Below are positions 9,109 to 18,408 of a stretch of DNA of 64,000 nucleotides, piece after piece; within the stretch, counting starts at the first letter, position 1; the number at the start of each line of letters is the position of its first letter. The notes below the pieces were generated by a model. It did no database searches. It saw only the letters and a program-made list of their open reading frames with translations, and was not told where the DNA came from. The position numbers and the translations under genes were made by a program. The stretch comes from Halomonas colorata (GTDB lineage: Bacteria; Pseudomonadota; Gammaproteobacteria; Pseudomonadales; Halomonadaceae): NCBI RefSeq assembly GCF_014897985.1, contig NZ_JABUZA010000005.1, positions 62,001 to 126,000 on the forward strand. Direction: 5' to 3'.

Positions 9109-9594
9109 ATGACGATTTACGATCAAGATTGTTATAACCATCAAGGTCAGCCGTTTAATCTGCGCGCGCTGCGTGGCCAGGTGTTGCTGGTGGTCAATGT
9201 GGCCAGTCAGTGTGGTTTTACGCCACAGTTAAAAGAGCTTGAAGCGCTGTACCAGCGCTACCGCGACCGTGGATTCACCGTGCTGGGGTTTCCCTGCAAC
9301 CAGTTCGGCCGACAGTCGCCGGAAAGCGCCGAAGCGTTTTGCACGTTTGGCGAGCAAACCTTTGGAGTAAGCTTCCCGTTGATGGAGAAGGTCAACGTCA
9401 ATGGGGGCAACGCCCACCCGCTGTTTGTGTTGCTGAAAAAACAGGCCCCTGGCGTATTGGGCACCAAGGCTATCAAATGGAACTTCACCAAGTTTTTGGT
9501 AGGGCGTGACGGCCAGGTAATTGCGCGTTTTGGCCCGCGAGACCACGGCCCCCCGTTGCGCCTAGCGCTGGAAGCCGCGCTTGATCGCGAATAA
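9109..9594 (+). CDS. Glutathione peroxidase family (cysteine form)
   Basis: A 161-residue cytosolic or periplasmic-type thiol peroxidase without a signal peptide. The peroxidatic cysteine is Cys35 in NVASQCGFTPQ; the codon is TGT, so it is not selenocysteine. The other family motifs are LGFPCNQFGRQSP and the active-site IKWNFTKFLVGRDG. It reduces hydrogen and organic peroxides, often with thioredoxin rather than glutathione in bacteria. Length is normal for BtuE-like enzymes. The next gene lies on the opposite strand and converges. Confidence 0.93.
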   Translation: MTIYDQDCYNHQGQPFNLRALRGQVLLVVNVASQCGFTPQLKELEALYQRYRDRGFTVLGFPCNQFGRQSPESAEAFCTFGEQTFGVSFPLMEKVNVNGGNAHPLFVLLKKQAPGVLGTKAIKWNFTKFLVGRDGQVIARFGPRDHGPPLRLALEAALDRE

Positions 9595-9611
9595 GACGTG
9601 GTTGGCGGCGT

Positions 9612-9998
9612 TCAAAGCTCTTGGCCTTTGGCAACCTGGACCCGGTTCATAAGCTCAACCCAACGGTGGCGTACCATCATGGTGGTCAGGCCCGAGAATA
9701 GCGCCCAGCTTTTGCGCCGCCAGCCTTTTAAGCGCAGGTTATGGCTGACCAGCTGCTGCATCAGTTTACGGTCATCGAATTGACGCCACTCGCTGGCAAT
9801 CGACAGCTGATGGCGCGACATCACCGGGGCAAGCTCTAGGCGGAACATCCACTCAAGCTCTGAAAGCGTCATATTATGCTCTTGAATGACCTCCACCATG
9901 TGGGCGTAGTCGCGTTCGCGCGGTTCGCGGTCTAACCATAAAGGGGCTAGAGCAAGCCAAAGGTCGCCGCGCTCATCGACAAGCTGCTGTGCGTTCAT
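9612..9998 (-). CDS. DUF7079-like uncharacterised protein
   Basis: A 128-residue soluble protein beginning MNAQQLVDERGDLWLALAPLWLD. The pattern of an N-terminal helix (LWLALAPLWLDREP), a middle TLSELEWMFRLELAPVM and SIASEWRQFDDRKLMQQLV resembles proteins grouped as DUF7079 in other gammaproteobacteria; this is recognition by eye. Function is unknown. GAGGCCCCC precedes the ATG. It converges on the glutathione peroxidase gene with a 17-base gap. Confidence 0.7.
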   Translation of the reverse strand: MNAQQLVDERGDLWLALAPLWLDREPRERDYAHMVEVIQEHNMTLSELEWMFRLELAPVMSRHQLSIASEWRQFDDRKLMQQLVSHNLRLKGWRRKSWALFSGLTTMMVRHRWVELMNRVQVAKGQEL

Positions 9999-10158
9999 GG
10001 GGGCCTCGTGGGCATTGAAAAAGAGAGGGACACTATCCTGCCGTGAAAGCCAGGCAAGCTCAAGAGCGGACAGCGCCCTCTTAGCCCGCTAGAATAGCGC
10101 TCATAGCGTAAGGCATAGCAATGCCGATAATGAAATCAAGCTGATAACGAGGTTCGAT

Positions 10159-11355
10159 GTGATTATTAAACCCAAGGTGCGCGGCTTTATCTGCACGACG
10201 ACTCATCCTAAAGGCTGCGAGCAAAACGTTCTTGAGCAGATTGAAGCGACAAGAGCCCGTGGTTTGGATAAAAGCGCCGGCCCGAAGAAAGTTCTGGTGA
10301 TCGGGGCTTCCAGTGGTTACGGCTTAGCCGCTCGGATTACCGCAGCCTTTGGTTACGGTGCCGATACGCTGGGCGTGTTTTTTGAAAAGCCCAGCAGTGA
10401 AACCAAAACCGGCACCGCTGGTTGGTACAACAGCGCGGCGTTCGACAAGTTTGCCAAGCAGGAAGGTCTTTACAGCAAATCAATCAACGGCGATGCGTTC
10501 TCTTCTGAGGCGCGTGAAAAAGCCATTGAGCTGATCAAGCAGGATATGGGCGAAATCGACCTGGTGGTCTACTCACTGGCATCGCCCGTGCGCAAACTGC
10601 CGGATAGCGGTGAACTCAAGCGCTCAAGCCTGAAGCCGATCGGTGAGACCTACCGCGCTACGGCCATAGATACCAATAAAGACCGGATCATCGAAGCGGA
10701 AGTCGAGCCTGCAACCCAGCAGGAAATCGACGATACCATCACCGTGATGGGCGGCGAAGATTGGGAACTGTGGATGGATGCGCTGGACCAGGCAGGCGTG
10801 CTGGCCAAAGGTGCACGCAGCGTGGCGTTTAGCTATATCGGCACAGAAATTACCTGGCCGATTTACTGGCACGGCGCACTGGGTAAAGCCAAGGAAGACC
10901 TGGACCGTGCGGCCACGGCTATCGATGACAAGCTTAAAATCAGTGGCGGTGGTGCTAACGTCGCGGTTCTCAAATCTGTCGTTACCCAGGCCAGTGCGGC
11001 TATTCCGGTGATGCCGCTGTATATCGCCATGGTGTATCGCATCATGAAAGAGCAGGGCGTGCATGAAGGCACTATCGATCAGTTGAATCGCCTCTTCGGC
11101 GAGCGCCTTTACGGTTCAGACATGAGCACCGACGAGAAGGGTCGGCTGCGCCTGGACGACTGGGAACTGCGCGAGGATATTCAGCAGGCCTGCCAAGACC
11201 TCTGGCCGGAAGTGACTACCGAAAATCTGTTCGATATCACCGACTACGCAGGTTACAAGCACGAGTTCTTGAAGCTGTTTGGCTTTGAACGTGACGACGT
11301 TGATTACGAAGCTGACGTGAATCCCAACGTTGAGTTCGACGTGGTCAGCTTGTAA
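10159..11355 (+). CDS. fabV: Enoyl-[acyl-carrier-protein] reductase (NADH) FabV
   Basis: A 398-residue FabV, the large SDR-type enoyl-ACP reductase that performs the last step of each fatty-acid elongation cycle and is naturally tolerant of triclosan. Landmarks are the N-terminal [24 protein letters not shown], the nucleotide-binding [16 protein letters not shown], and the catalytic Tyr-x8-Lys in [11 protein letters not shown]. Full length and intact. The start is a GTG at 10159 with GAGG about 6 bases upstream. It is followed by a strong hairpin, so it is probably monocistronic. No fabI-type gene is in the window. Confidence 0.96.
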   Translation: MIIKPKVRGFICTTTHPKGCEQNVLEQIEATRARGLDKSAGPKKVLVIGASSGYGLAARITAAFGYGADTLGVFFEKPSSETKTGTAGWYNSAAFDKFAKQEGLYSKSINGDAFSSEAREKAIELIKQDMGEIDLVVYSLASPVRKLPDSGELKRSSLKPIGETYRATAIDTNKDRIIEAEVEPATQQEIDDTITVMGGEDWELWMDALDQAGVLAKGARSVAFSYIGTEITWPIYWHGALGKAKEDLDRAATAIDDKLKISGGGANVAVLKSVVTQASAAIPVMPLYIAMVYRIMKEQGVHEGTIDQLNRLFGERLYGSDMSTDEKGRLRLDDWELREDIQQACQDLWPEVTTENLFDITDYAGYKHEFLKLFGFERDDVDYEADVNPNVEFDVVSL

Positions 11356-11393
11356 GTAAGAAGCTTTAAAACATTTGTACTGTTGGTATTCTC

Positions 11394-11421
11394 AATTGCC
11401 GGGCCTTTGCGCCCGGCAATT
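11394..11421 (+). terminator. fabV terminator hairpin
   Basis: AATTGCCGGGC (11394-11404) pairs perfectly with GCCCGGCAATT (11411-11421) around CTTTGC, 39 bases past the fabV stop. The following bases are only weakly T-rich. Confidence 0.75.
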
Positions 11422-11560
11422 TGCGTTAGGCGCCGTCAAGGCCGTTAGCGGCAGGTACAAAATCAACCGCTGTTAAACTTTTAGTGCTGGGTAGGCAAGT
11501 TATTAAAGGTTCTGCCATGGTTAAGAGCAGAGTGTTACACGCTTTTGCCAAGGAGGAAAT

Positions 11561-11812
11561 ATGACCCGTACAGCACGAGTCGAGCCGATTAGTAGAGAAC
11601 AGGAAGACGCGATCATCGTCTCTGGATGGCGCGTTGTTGATGTTACCGAACCCGATGCCCCCCAAGAAATATCCCAGCACGCAACCGAGCCGCAAGCGAT
11701 CGAAGCGGCACGCCGCTTTGAAGCCGAAACCTCATATGAACCTGGTTCAGCGCCTGACGATACCCAGGATTATGATGCGACTGACCCAAATGCCGGTAAG
11801 CACTTCTCATAA
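11561..11812 (+). CDS. Small acidic uncharacterised protein (83 residues)
   Basis: The product begins MTRTARVEPISREQEDAIIVSGWRVVDV and ends in an acidic tail (GSAPDDTQDYDATDPNAGKHFS). There is no signal peptide or membrane helix. A strong AAGGAGGAAAT precedes the ATG, which supports expression. It lies 33 bases before the FAD/Rieske oxidoreductase and is likely cotranscribed with it. I do not recognise the family. Confidence 0.7.
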   Translation: MTRTARVEPISREQEDAIIVSGWRVVDVTEPDAPQEISQHATEPQAIEAARRFEAETSYEPGSAPDDTQDYDATDPNAGKHFS

Positions 11813-11845
11813 CAAGATCATTTCAATTTCTGGTCAGGAGGCGTC

Positions 11846-13342
11846 ATGAAATCGATTTGGCAAGCAGGTGTGGATGATCCCTGCCATTTCCCCGCGTTAA
11901 CTGACAGTATTGAAACGGACGTAGTCATCGTAGGCGCAGGGATCACAGGCCTAACGACGGCACAGCAGTTAATGGAAAGTGGGAAACGCGTAGTGATTTT
12001 AGAGGCTCACCGCGTAGGCAGCGGCTGCACAGGAGGAGCGACCGGTAATTTATATAGCTCAGTATCAGCGGGGTTGGCGCAACGCGGGGTCAAGTGGGAT
12101 GACGATACCATCCAGACCATCGTTGAAGCGCGCGCAAGCGCCATTGATTTAATTGAGGAGACGACTCAGCGCTTTAATATCGACTGCCAGTTCAAGCGGG
12201 TTCCGCTTTATCGGCTGCTCACAGAAAATGACCAGGCAAGCAACGATGCATTGGAAGCCGAGTGCGAAACTATGGTGCAGGCTGGCCTGAAGGCTAGATT
12301 TTGTCTGGATATGCCGGCGCCATTTCCAGCCACTCAGGGTATTAGCGTTGGCCACCAGGCGCAGTTTAACGCTTTTCACTACGCTCAAGGGCTTGCCAAA
12401 GCGCTTAGCCAGCGTGGCGTGAGTATTTATGAGCAAAGCCCTGTACGCGATATAGATTACCAGCATTGCATCGTTAAAACCGATAACGCTGAGATTCAAG
12501 CCACCGATATCGTTTTAGCAACGCACACCCCGAAAGGAGTGAACATGTTGCAAACCGGAATGATTGCCTCCCGTGAGTATGGCGTTAGTGCCAAGCTGAA
12601 CGCCGGATCTTTTCCTGATGGCATTTTCTTTATGCTCGACCCCTTCCATTCCATACGCAGCTATCACTTGAACGGGAAACACTACGTTATGGCGATTGGG
12701 GAAAAGCATCAAACAGGAGAGGAACAGTCGGAGCGCAAACACTTTGAGGCGCTGCATAGCTACTTAAACGCACATTTTGATGTGGGCGAGATCGAATACG
12801 AATGGTCTGCTCAGCAGTACAGCTCTGGTGATGGCTTGCCGTATATCGGACGAACCTTGGCCAGTGACCATGTGTATGTAGCCACCGGCTTTGCCGCCGA
12901 CGGCCTGACTTGGGGCACGGTCAGTGGAAAGATAATCGCCGATATCATCCAAGGGCGGGATAACGCCTGGTACCGCTGCTTTGACTCGCAGCGCTTTACG
13001 CCGGTTAACTCCGCCGAGCACTGGCTCAAAGAAAACATTTCCGTGGTGAAGCACTTTATTAAAGATCATTTCGGCACAAAAAAGCTCAAGGAGCTTGACG
13101 AGGTGGCGCCTGGCCAGGCAAAGGTCGTTACCTTGCATGGTGAAAAATTGGCTGTCTATCGCAATGAGGCCGGTAATTTATCGGTTCTTTCGGCCATTTG
13201 TCCGCATTTGAAGTGCGTGGTGCATTGGAACGATGCTGAAAGAACTTGGGACTGTCCCTGTCATGGCAGTCGCTTTGATATCCAGGGCGAGGTGATAGAA
13301 GGACCTTCCCTGCATCCGCTTGAACACCGTCACTCAAGTTAA
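11846..13342 (+). CDS. FAD-dependent oxidoreductase with C-terminal Rieske [2Fe-2S] domain
   Basis: A 498-residue two-domain enzyme. Residues about 25-370 form a DAO-type FAD domain with the dinucleotide motif VIVGAGITGLTTAQQLMESGKRVVILEA and a second FAD-contact region DGLPYIGRTLASDHVYVATGFAADGLTWG. Residues about 420-498 form a Rieske domain with both ligand motifs, CPH and, 15 residues later, CPCH. This architecture oxidises amines or similar substrates and passes electrons through the iron-sulfur cluster. The substrate is unknown. A good AGGAGGCGTC site precedes the ATG. No signal peptide, so it acts in the cytoplasm. The three exported acidic proteins follow on the same strand. Confidence 0.9.
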   Translation: MKSIWQAGVDDPCHFPALTDSIETDVVIVGAGITGLTTAQQLMESGKRVVILEAHRVGSGCTGGATGNLYSSVSAGLAQRGVKWDDDTIQTIVEARASAIDLIEETTQRFNIDCQFKRVPLYRLLTENDQASNDALEAECETMVQAGLKARFCLDMPAPFPATQGISVGHQAQFNAFHYAQGLAKALSQRGVSIYEQSPVRDIDYQHCIVKTDNAEIQATDIVLATHTPKGVNMLQTGMIASREYGVSAKLNAGSFPDGIFFMLDPFHSIRSYHLNGKHYVMAIGEKHQTGEEQSERKHFEALHSYLNAHFDVGEIEYEWSAQQYSSGDGLPYIGRTLASDHVYVATGFAADGLTWGTVSGKIIADIIQGRDNAWYRCFDSQRFTPVNSAEHWLKENISVVKHFIKDHFGTKKLKELDEVAPGQAKVVTLHGEKLAVYRNEAGNLSVLSAICPHLKCVVHWNDAERTWDCPCHGSRFDIQGEVIEGPSLHPLEHRHSS

Positions 13343-13404
13343 GGCTATCAGGTTAAGTGAGGATGTAGGCTTTTCCTAATATTGGTTATTTGCAGCCCAG
13401 TCGT

Positions 13405-13435
13405 CTAACTTGTAAGAGTACGTTTAATCAAGGAG
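13405..13435 (+). promoter_or_regulatory. Leader block shared by three exported-protein genes (copy 1)
   Basis: The stretch runs from CTAACTTGTAAGAGTA to CAAGGAG. Very similar blocks stand ahead of the genes at 14254 (14214-14246) and 14986 (14946-14977): CTAACTT/CTAGCCT, then TAAGAGTA-like sequence, then AAYC(C)AAGGAG. Seen in sequence; whether it marks a common promoter or just shared ancestry is inference. Confidence 0.45.
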
Positions 13436-13442
13436 AAACACT

Positions 13443-14006
13443 ATGAAACGGACTACGCTAGCTATCGCCATTGCTGCACTTTTTACAGGAATGTCAGGCA
13501 GTCTTCATGCTCAGGATGCCCAAGCAGAACCAGATGATGAGCAAAGCGCCATTGAGCAGCAGGAAGAAGCTGTAGATGAACAGACAAATGCTGATGACGA
13601 GCAGCCCGCAGCGATGCAGGGTAGTGGTTACCCCAGGTCTTCTGCGGACACGGACGACGAAGAGAATGATCCCAACGATTTAATGTCACATCAGATTCGT
13701 GATCTTGAAGGCAAGTCAGTCGTTAATCAGCAAGATGAAGAGATCGGCGGAATTCTGCGTATCGTTGAGCATAAGGCGTCTGGCGATTTATATGCCGTTA
13801 TCTCTATTGGTGGAGTGTGGGGTATCGGTGACGATGAAGTTGCCATGCCGCTAGAAAATATTGAGATGCAAGATGACCAATTGGTTACCAATACCACTTA
13901 CGGTAGCGATGAGATAAAAGCGTCAGCAGAAAAATATGATAAAGAAAACTATAGTCAAATAGACAACAATATGACGCTAGACCAAGCCCAAAAGCATCCT
14001 AATTAA
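13443..14006 (+). CDS. Exported acidic PRC-barrel-like protein (paralogue 1)
   Basis: A 187-residue exported protein. The signal peptide is MKRTTLAIAIAALFTGMSGSLHA with cleavage after AQ-like residues near 24. A low-complexity acidic region rich in D, E and Q follows (about 25-80). The C-terminal PRC-barrel-like domain (about 85-187) contains IRDLEGKSVVNQQDEEIGGILRIVEHKASGDLYAVISIGGVWGIGDDEVAMPLENI. Its domain is closely similar to that of the protein at 14986. The role is unknown; PRC-barrel proteins often bind partners or ions, and an acidic periplasmic protein suits a halophile. It has its own AAGGAG site and a terminator downstream. Confidence 0.8.
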   Translation: MKRTTLAIAIAALFTGMSGSLHAQDAQAEPDDEQSAIEQQEEAVDEQTNADDEQPAAMQGSGYPRSSADTDDEENDPNDLMSHQIRDLEGKSVVNQQDEEIGGILRIVEHKASGDLYAVISIGGVWGIGDDEVAMPLENIEMQDDQLVTNTTYGSDEIKASAEKYDKENYSQIDNNMTLDQAQKHPN

Positions 14007-14077
14007 GGCGGGCTAAATGATGTGGCTAGCAAAAAAAACCACGCTAGTCGCTTATAAATAACCCAGGTTAATAAAGG

Positions 14078-14119
14078 CGCCTTATTTTATTCTTTATAGA
14101 ATGAAATAAGGCGTTTTTT
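14078..14119 (+). terminator. Rho-independent terminator after paralogue 1
   Basis: CGCCTTATTTTATTC pairs with GAATGAAATAAGGCG (one G-U pair) and is followed by six T residues (14114-14119). It separates the first exported-protein gene from the second. Confidence 0.9.
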
Positions 14120-14253
14120 ATGAGCTGATTTAACTATCAACTAGTTAGCTGTTAACTTTCATTCAAGTTTTAAGAATGACCGTTTTCAGACTGTGTTATC
14201 TCTCATTCATTAACTAACTTCTAAAGAGTAAGGCAATCCAAGGAGGATATCAC

Positions 14254-14790
14254 ATGAAGCGGACAATTCTAGCCATTGCCATTGGTGCGATCTGTACAGG
14301 CGTCTCAGCAGGCGTTTTAGCCAATAATGATACGTCTGGTTCCAGTAGCGGTGGTCAAATGACCCAGAACCAGGATGCAGGTCAGCAACAGAGTACTGAT
14401 ACGCTCAATAGCCAAGGGCAAAGTAATCCAGAGCCTCGTACCGGTACTCAGGGGCCACAACGCGATTTAGGCGACGGTGATCTGGATATGCAGGATAGAG
14501 AAAATCCTGATAGTCAGGAAGAGCAAGGCGAGCCCAGAAGTTCCCAAGATCAGCTGGGTGCAGATAGCACTGGAGGAGACAGCACTGGAGGAGATAGCGC
14601 TGGCGGTGCAGACGCAGGCAGTCCGGGCAGTGGTGATACCGGTGGCACAGGTACTGGGAGTACCGGTGGTGGTGACACTGGCGGCACAGGCACGGGTGGT
14701 ACCGGTGGCGGTAACACAGGCGGATCAGGCACAGGTAGTACCGGTGGTACAGGCGGTGGTACCGGTTCAGGCAACAGTGCCTCGCAATAA
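14254..14790 (+). CDS. Exported Gly/Thr/Ser-rich low-complexity protein (paralogue 2)
   Basis: A 178-residue protein with the same type of signal peptide as its neighbours (MKRTILAIAIGAICTGVSAGVLA), then a Q/D/S-rich disordered stretch and a C-terminal tail from about residue 110 made of GGTGTGSTGGGDTGG-type repeats. The PRC-barrel domain of the flanking genes is absent. AAGGAGGATATCAC precedes the ATG. The tail looks disordered and could be a flexible surface or matrix segment, but nothing in the sequence fixes a role. The repeats also open frames on other strands, which are rejected as artefacts. Confidence 0.72.
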   Translation: MKRTILAIAIGAICTGVSAGVLANNDTSGSSSGGQMTQNQDAGQQQSTDTLNSQGQSNPEPRTGTQGPQRDLGDGDLDMQDRENPDSQEEQGEPRSSQDQLGADSTGGDSTGGDSAGGADAGSPGSGDTGGTGTGSTGGGDTGGTGTGGTGGGNTGGSGTGSTGGTGGGTGSGNSASQ

Positions 14791-14806
14791 TATAAAGTGT
14801 AATTTT

Positions 14807-14845
14807 AACGCTCTACTTCGCCTAAGTAGGCGGGGTAGAGCGTTT
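14807..14845 (+). terminator. Hairpin after paralogue 2
   Basis: AACGCTCTACTTCGCCTA pairs with TAGGCGGGGTAGAGCGTTT through a long stem with two G-U pairs and a tiny loop. It ends in TTT and lies 17 bases past the stop. Confidence 0.8.
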
Positions 14846-14985
14846 ACTCTTTAAGGGATGCGTTTAAATATAGAGATGGTTAATTAATAATTATTAACTT
14901 TTGTCATAATTTCACTTCAGCTTTGATCTAAAACGCTTATCTCTACTAGCCTTTTTAAGTGTAAGCCAACCCAAGGAGAGACATT

Positions 14986-15807
14986 ATGAAACGGACAACA
15001 CTAGCAATTGTAATTGGCGCCATTTGTACAGGACTATCAGGTGGCGTTCTCGCGCAGGATAATAACCAGAATGACACGGATGCTTCTGAGCGCATGACCC
15101 AACAGCAAGATGCTACGGCGCAAACTCAACAGCAAGGTTCGGCAAGTGAGCGAAACGCTGACGCCCAATCTAGCGATGAAACCATGGATGTTCAGGTCGA
15201 CCAGGAACCCGCAGAAGTGAAGGTGCAGCAAGAGTCCCCTGACATTAAAGTAGAGCAGTCTCAGCCCGAAGTGACGATTGAGCAGCCCGAACCTGAAGTG
15301 ACTATTGAACAGCCCGAGCCGAACGTAACGGTTGAAGAGGCTGAGCCCAATGTTACCGTTGAGCAAGGCGGCGAGCCTGACGTTAATGTCGAGCAAGCTG
15401 ACGATGCTCAGGTCGACGTTAATAACGACGACGAGCAGGAACGCCAGCGCGCCGATCAGGATAACCAGGGCCAGAACGATTCGTTAATGAATTTACAGGT
15501 TAGTGACTTAGAGGGCATGGCCGTCGTTAACCAGGAAGGCGAAGAGATTGGTGATATTCAGCATATCGCTCAGCATAATGATTCAGGCGACCTGTACGCC
15601 ATTATCTCGGTAGGTGGTATCTGGGGCTTTGGTGCAACAGACATTGCTCTGCCTGTTGACGAAATGCAGTTCGAGAACGATCAACTGGTGATGAATACCG
15701 ATTATGGCAGCGATCAGATCGAAGAATCCTCTGAAGATTACAATGAGGACAGCTATACGCAGGTCGATAGCGAGATGACTCTATCGGAAGCGCAACAGCA
15801 GCAGTAA
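14986..15807 (+). CDS. Exported acidic PRC-barrel-like protein with PEVTIEQ repeats (paralogue 3)
   Basis: A 273-residue exported protein. The signal peptide is MKRTTLAIVIGAICTGLSGGVLA. Residues about 65-140 hold an imperfect repeat of roughly eight residues (EVKVQQESPDIKVEQSQPEV, then TIEQPEPEVTIEQPEPNVTV), alternating beta-branched and acidic/Gln residues. The C-terminal PRC-barrel-like domain (about 165-273) carries VSDLEGMAVVNQEGEEIGDIQHIAQHNDSGDLYAIISVGGIWGFGATDIALP. It is the longest of the three tandem paralogues and differs from the first by inserting the repeat. AAGGAGAGACATT precedes the ATG and a textbook terminator follows. Function unknown. Confidence 0.8.
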   Translation: MKRTTLAIVIGAICTGLSGGVLAQDNNQNDTDASERMTQQQDATAQTQQQGSASERNADAQSSDETMDVQVDQEPAEVKVQQESPDIKVEQSQPEVTIEQPEPEVTIEQPEPNVTVEEAEPNVTVEQGGEPDVNVEQADDAQVDVNNDDEQERQRADQDNQGQNDSLMNLQVSDLEGMAVVNQEGEEIGDIQHIAQHNDSGDLYAIISVGGIWGFGATDIALPVDEMQFENDQLVMNTDYGSDQIEESSEDYNEDSYTQVDSEMTLSEAQQQQ

Positions 15808-15848
15808 TAGGATTGAAAACAGCCGAGCATTTCTGAATGCTGCTGGGA

Positions 15849-15878
15849 GGGCAAGGCGTTTACGCCTTGCCCTTTTTT
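15849..15878 (+). terminator. Rho-independent terminator after paralogue 3
   Basis: GGGCAAGGCG (15849-15858) and CGCCTTGCCC (15863-15872) form a perfect ten-pair stem with a TTTA loop and six T residues. Confidence 0.95.
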
Positions 15879-16006
15879 ATATTCATTCTTGCTGGGTGAC
15901 TATACCATCGGCATCGCGACGTCTTTTTCTATATAGGGTCTATAGGCACTGCCCAAAACTGTGCAATTGGGTAAGATGGTGCTTCATTTTCTGACGGCGA
16001 TTTGGC

Positions 16007-16981
16007 ATGCAGCCCAACCCCATAACTTCCTCATTAACATTTGCGCGCCAGCGCATAGGGGTATTGCTGCTGCCTGGGTTTTCAATGCTTTCGCACGCCA
16101 GCGCCGTTGAGCCACTACTTATGGCCAATCAATTGAGCGGGCAGGTGCTTTATCAGGTATTTACGCTAAGTAATGATGAGCAGCCTGTACGAAGCAGCGC
16201 CCAACTCACCTGCAATGCTGACTACACTCTCAAGCAGTCGCCGCCTAATTTGGATATGATTCTAATCTGTGCTCCCTCTCCGCTACCTTATGCACTCCCG
16301 GCGAACCTAGTGGAATGGCTGCGTCAGCAGCATGGGCGCACACTATTGGGAGGCTTGGCCGGTGGGGCGGAGGTACTGGCGCGTGCGGGGTTGCTAGAAG
16401 GCTACCGAGCGACCTTGCCCTGGCAGCGTTTTGCGGCATTTTCCCAAGCCTATCCTCAAGTAACGCTCTCACAGCAGCTGTTTGAAATCGACCGCAACCG
16501 GCTTACCTGTGCCAGTGGCACGGCCGCGCTGGATATGATGTTGACCGTTGTACGCCAGCAGCAAAGTGACCACTTGGTTGAACAGGTATCTGAGCACTTT
16601 ATGTGCGAGCGTATTCGCATGGCCGATGAGCGCCAGCATGTGCCGCTGCGTCATCGCCTGGGCCATGCTCCACAAAGCCTGGTCGATGCGGTTACCCTGA
16701 TGGAAGCCAATATTGAAGAGCCGCTTTCCACTCTGGAGCTTTCGGAACATTTAGGGATTTCTCGCCGCCAGCTTGAGCGGCTATTCAAAAAGCACCTTCA
16801 GGCAGTGCCCAGCCGTTATTACCTTAACTTGCGCTTGCAGGAAGCGCGTAAGCAGCTGCGCGAGAGTGATCGCCCTGCAGGCGATATCGCCTTTGCGACA
16901 GGGTTTTCCTCGGCTGCACATTTTTCAACGGCTTACCGTAATCATTTTGGGTTAACCCCGCGGGAAGAGCGTTTGGGCTAA
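16007..16981 (+). CDS. argR: AraC-type arginine-responsive regulator ArgR (GlxA subfamily)
   Basis: A 324-residue regulator. Residues about 17-190 form a class I glutamine-amidotransferase-like sensing domain (IGVLLLPGFSMLSHASAVEPLLMANQ). Residues about 225-322 form an AraC HTH pair (LSTLELSEHLGISRRQLERLFKKHLQ, then PAGDIAFATGFSSAAHFSTAYRNHFGLTP). This matches Pseudomonas ArgR, unrelated to the E. coli ArgR repressor, which senses arginine and activates the succinyltransferase genes. Its position 174 bases upstream of aruC on the same strand supports the call. The start ATG has only a weak ribosome-binding site. Confidence 0.88.
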   Translation: MQPNPITSSLTFARQRIGVLLLPGFSMLSHASAVEPLLMANQLSGQVLYQVFTLSNDEQPVRSSAQLTCNADYTLKQSPPNLDMILICAPSPLPYALPANLVEWLRQQHGRTLLGGLAGGAEVLARAGLLEGYRATLPWQRFAAFSQAYPQVTLSQQLFEIDRNRLTCASGTAALDMMLTVVRQQQSDHLVEQVSEHFMCERIRMADERQHVPLRHRLGHAPQSLVDAVTLMEANIEEPLSTLELSEHLGISRRQLERLFKKHLQAVPSRYYLNLRLQEARKQLRESDRPAGDIAFATGFSSAAHFSTAYRNHFGLTPREERLG

Positions 16982-17089
16982 TGCTTGCTCACAGCGCACA
17001 ATCTGCAGCACTGAAATAACGCCAGACATCCTAATCACAAACAACCTGAAGTATGTGCAGGTTTTCATAATTTACCGTCCCATTACTGA

Positions 17090-18370
<1,281 letters not shown>

Positions 18371-18408
18371 ATTCGCCCACGGCGACATCGAGAGAGGGAG
18401 CGTCAAAG

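Noticed and set aside
9205..9220. Selenocysteine in the glutathione peroxidase
   Set aside because: The active-site codon is TGT (cysteine).
14477..14854. Alternative-frame ORFs over the Gly/Thr repeat of paralogue 2
   Set aside because: Low-complexity repeats open several frames; only the frame with signal peptide and ribosome-binding site is supported.
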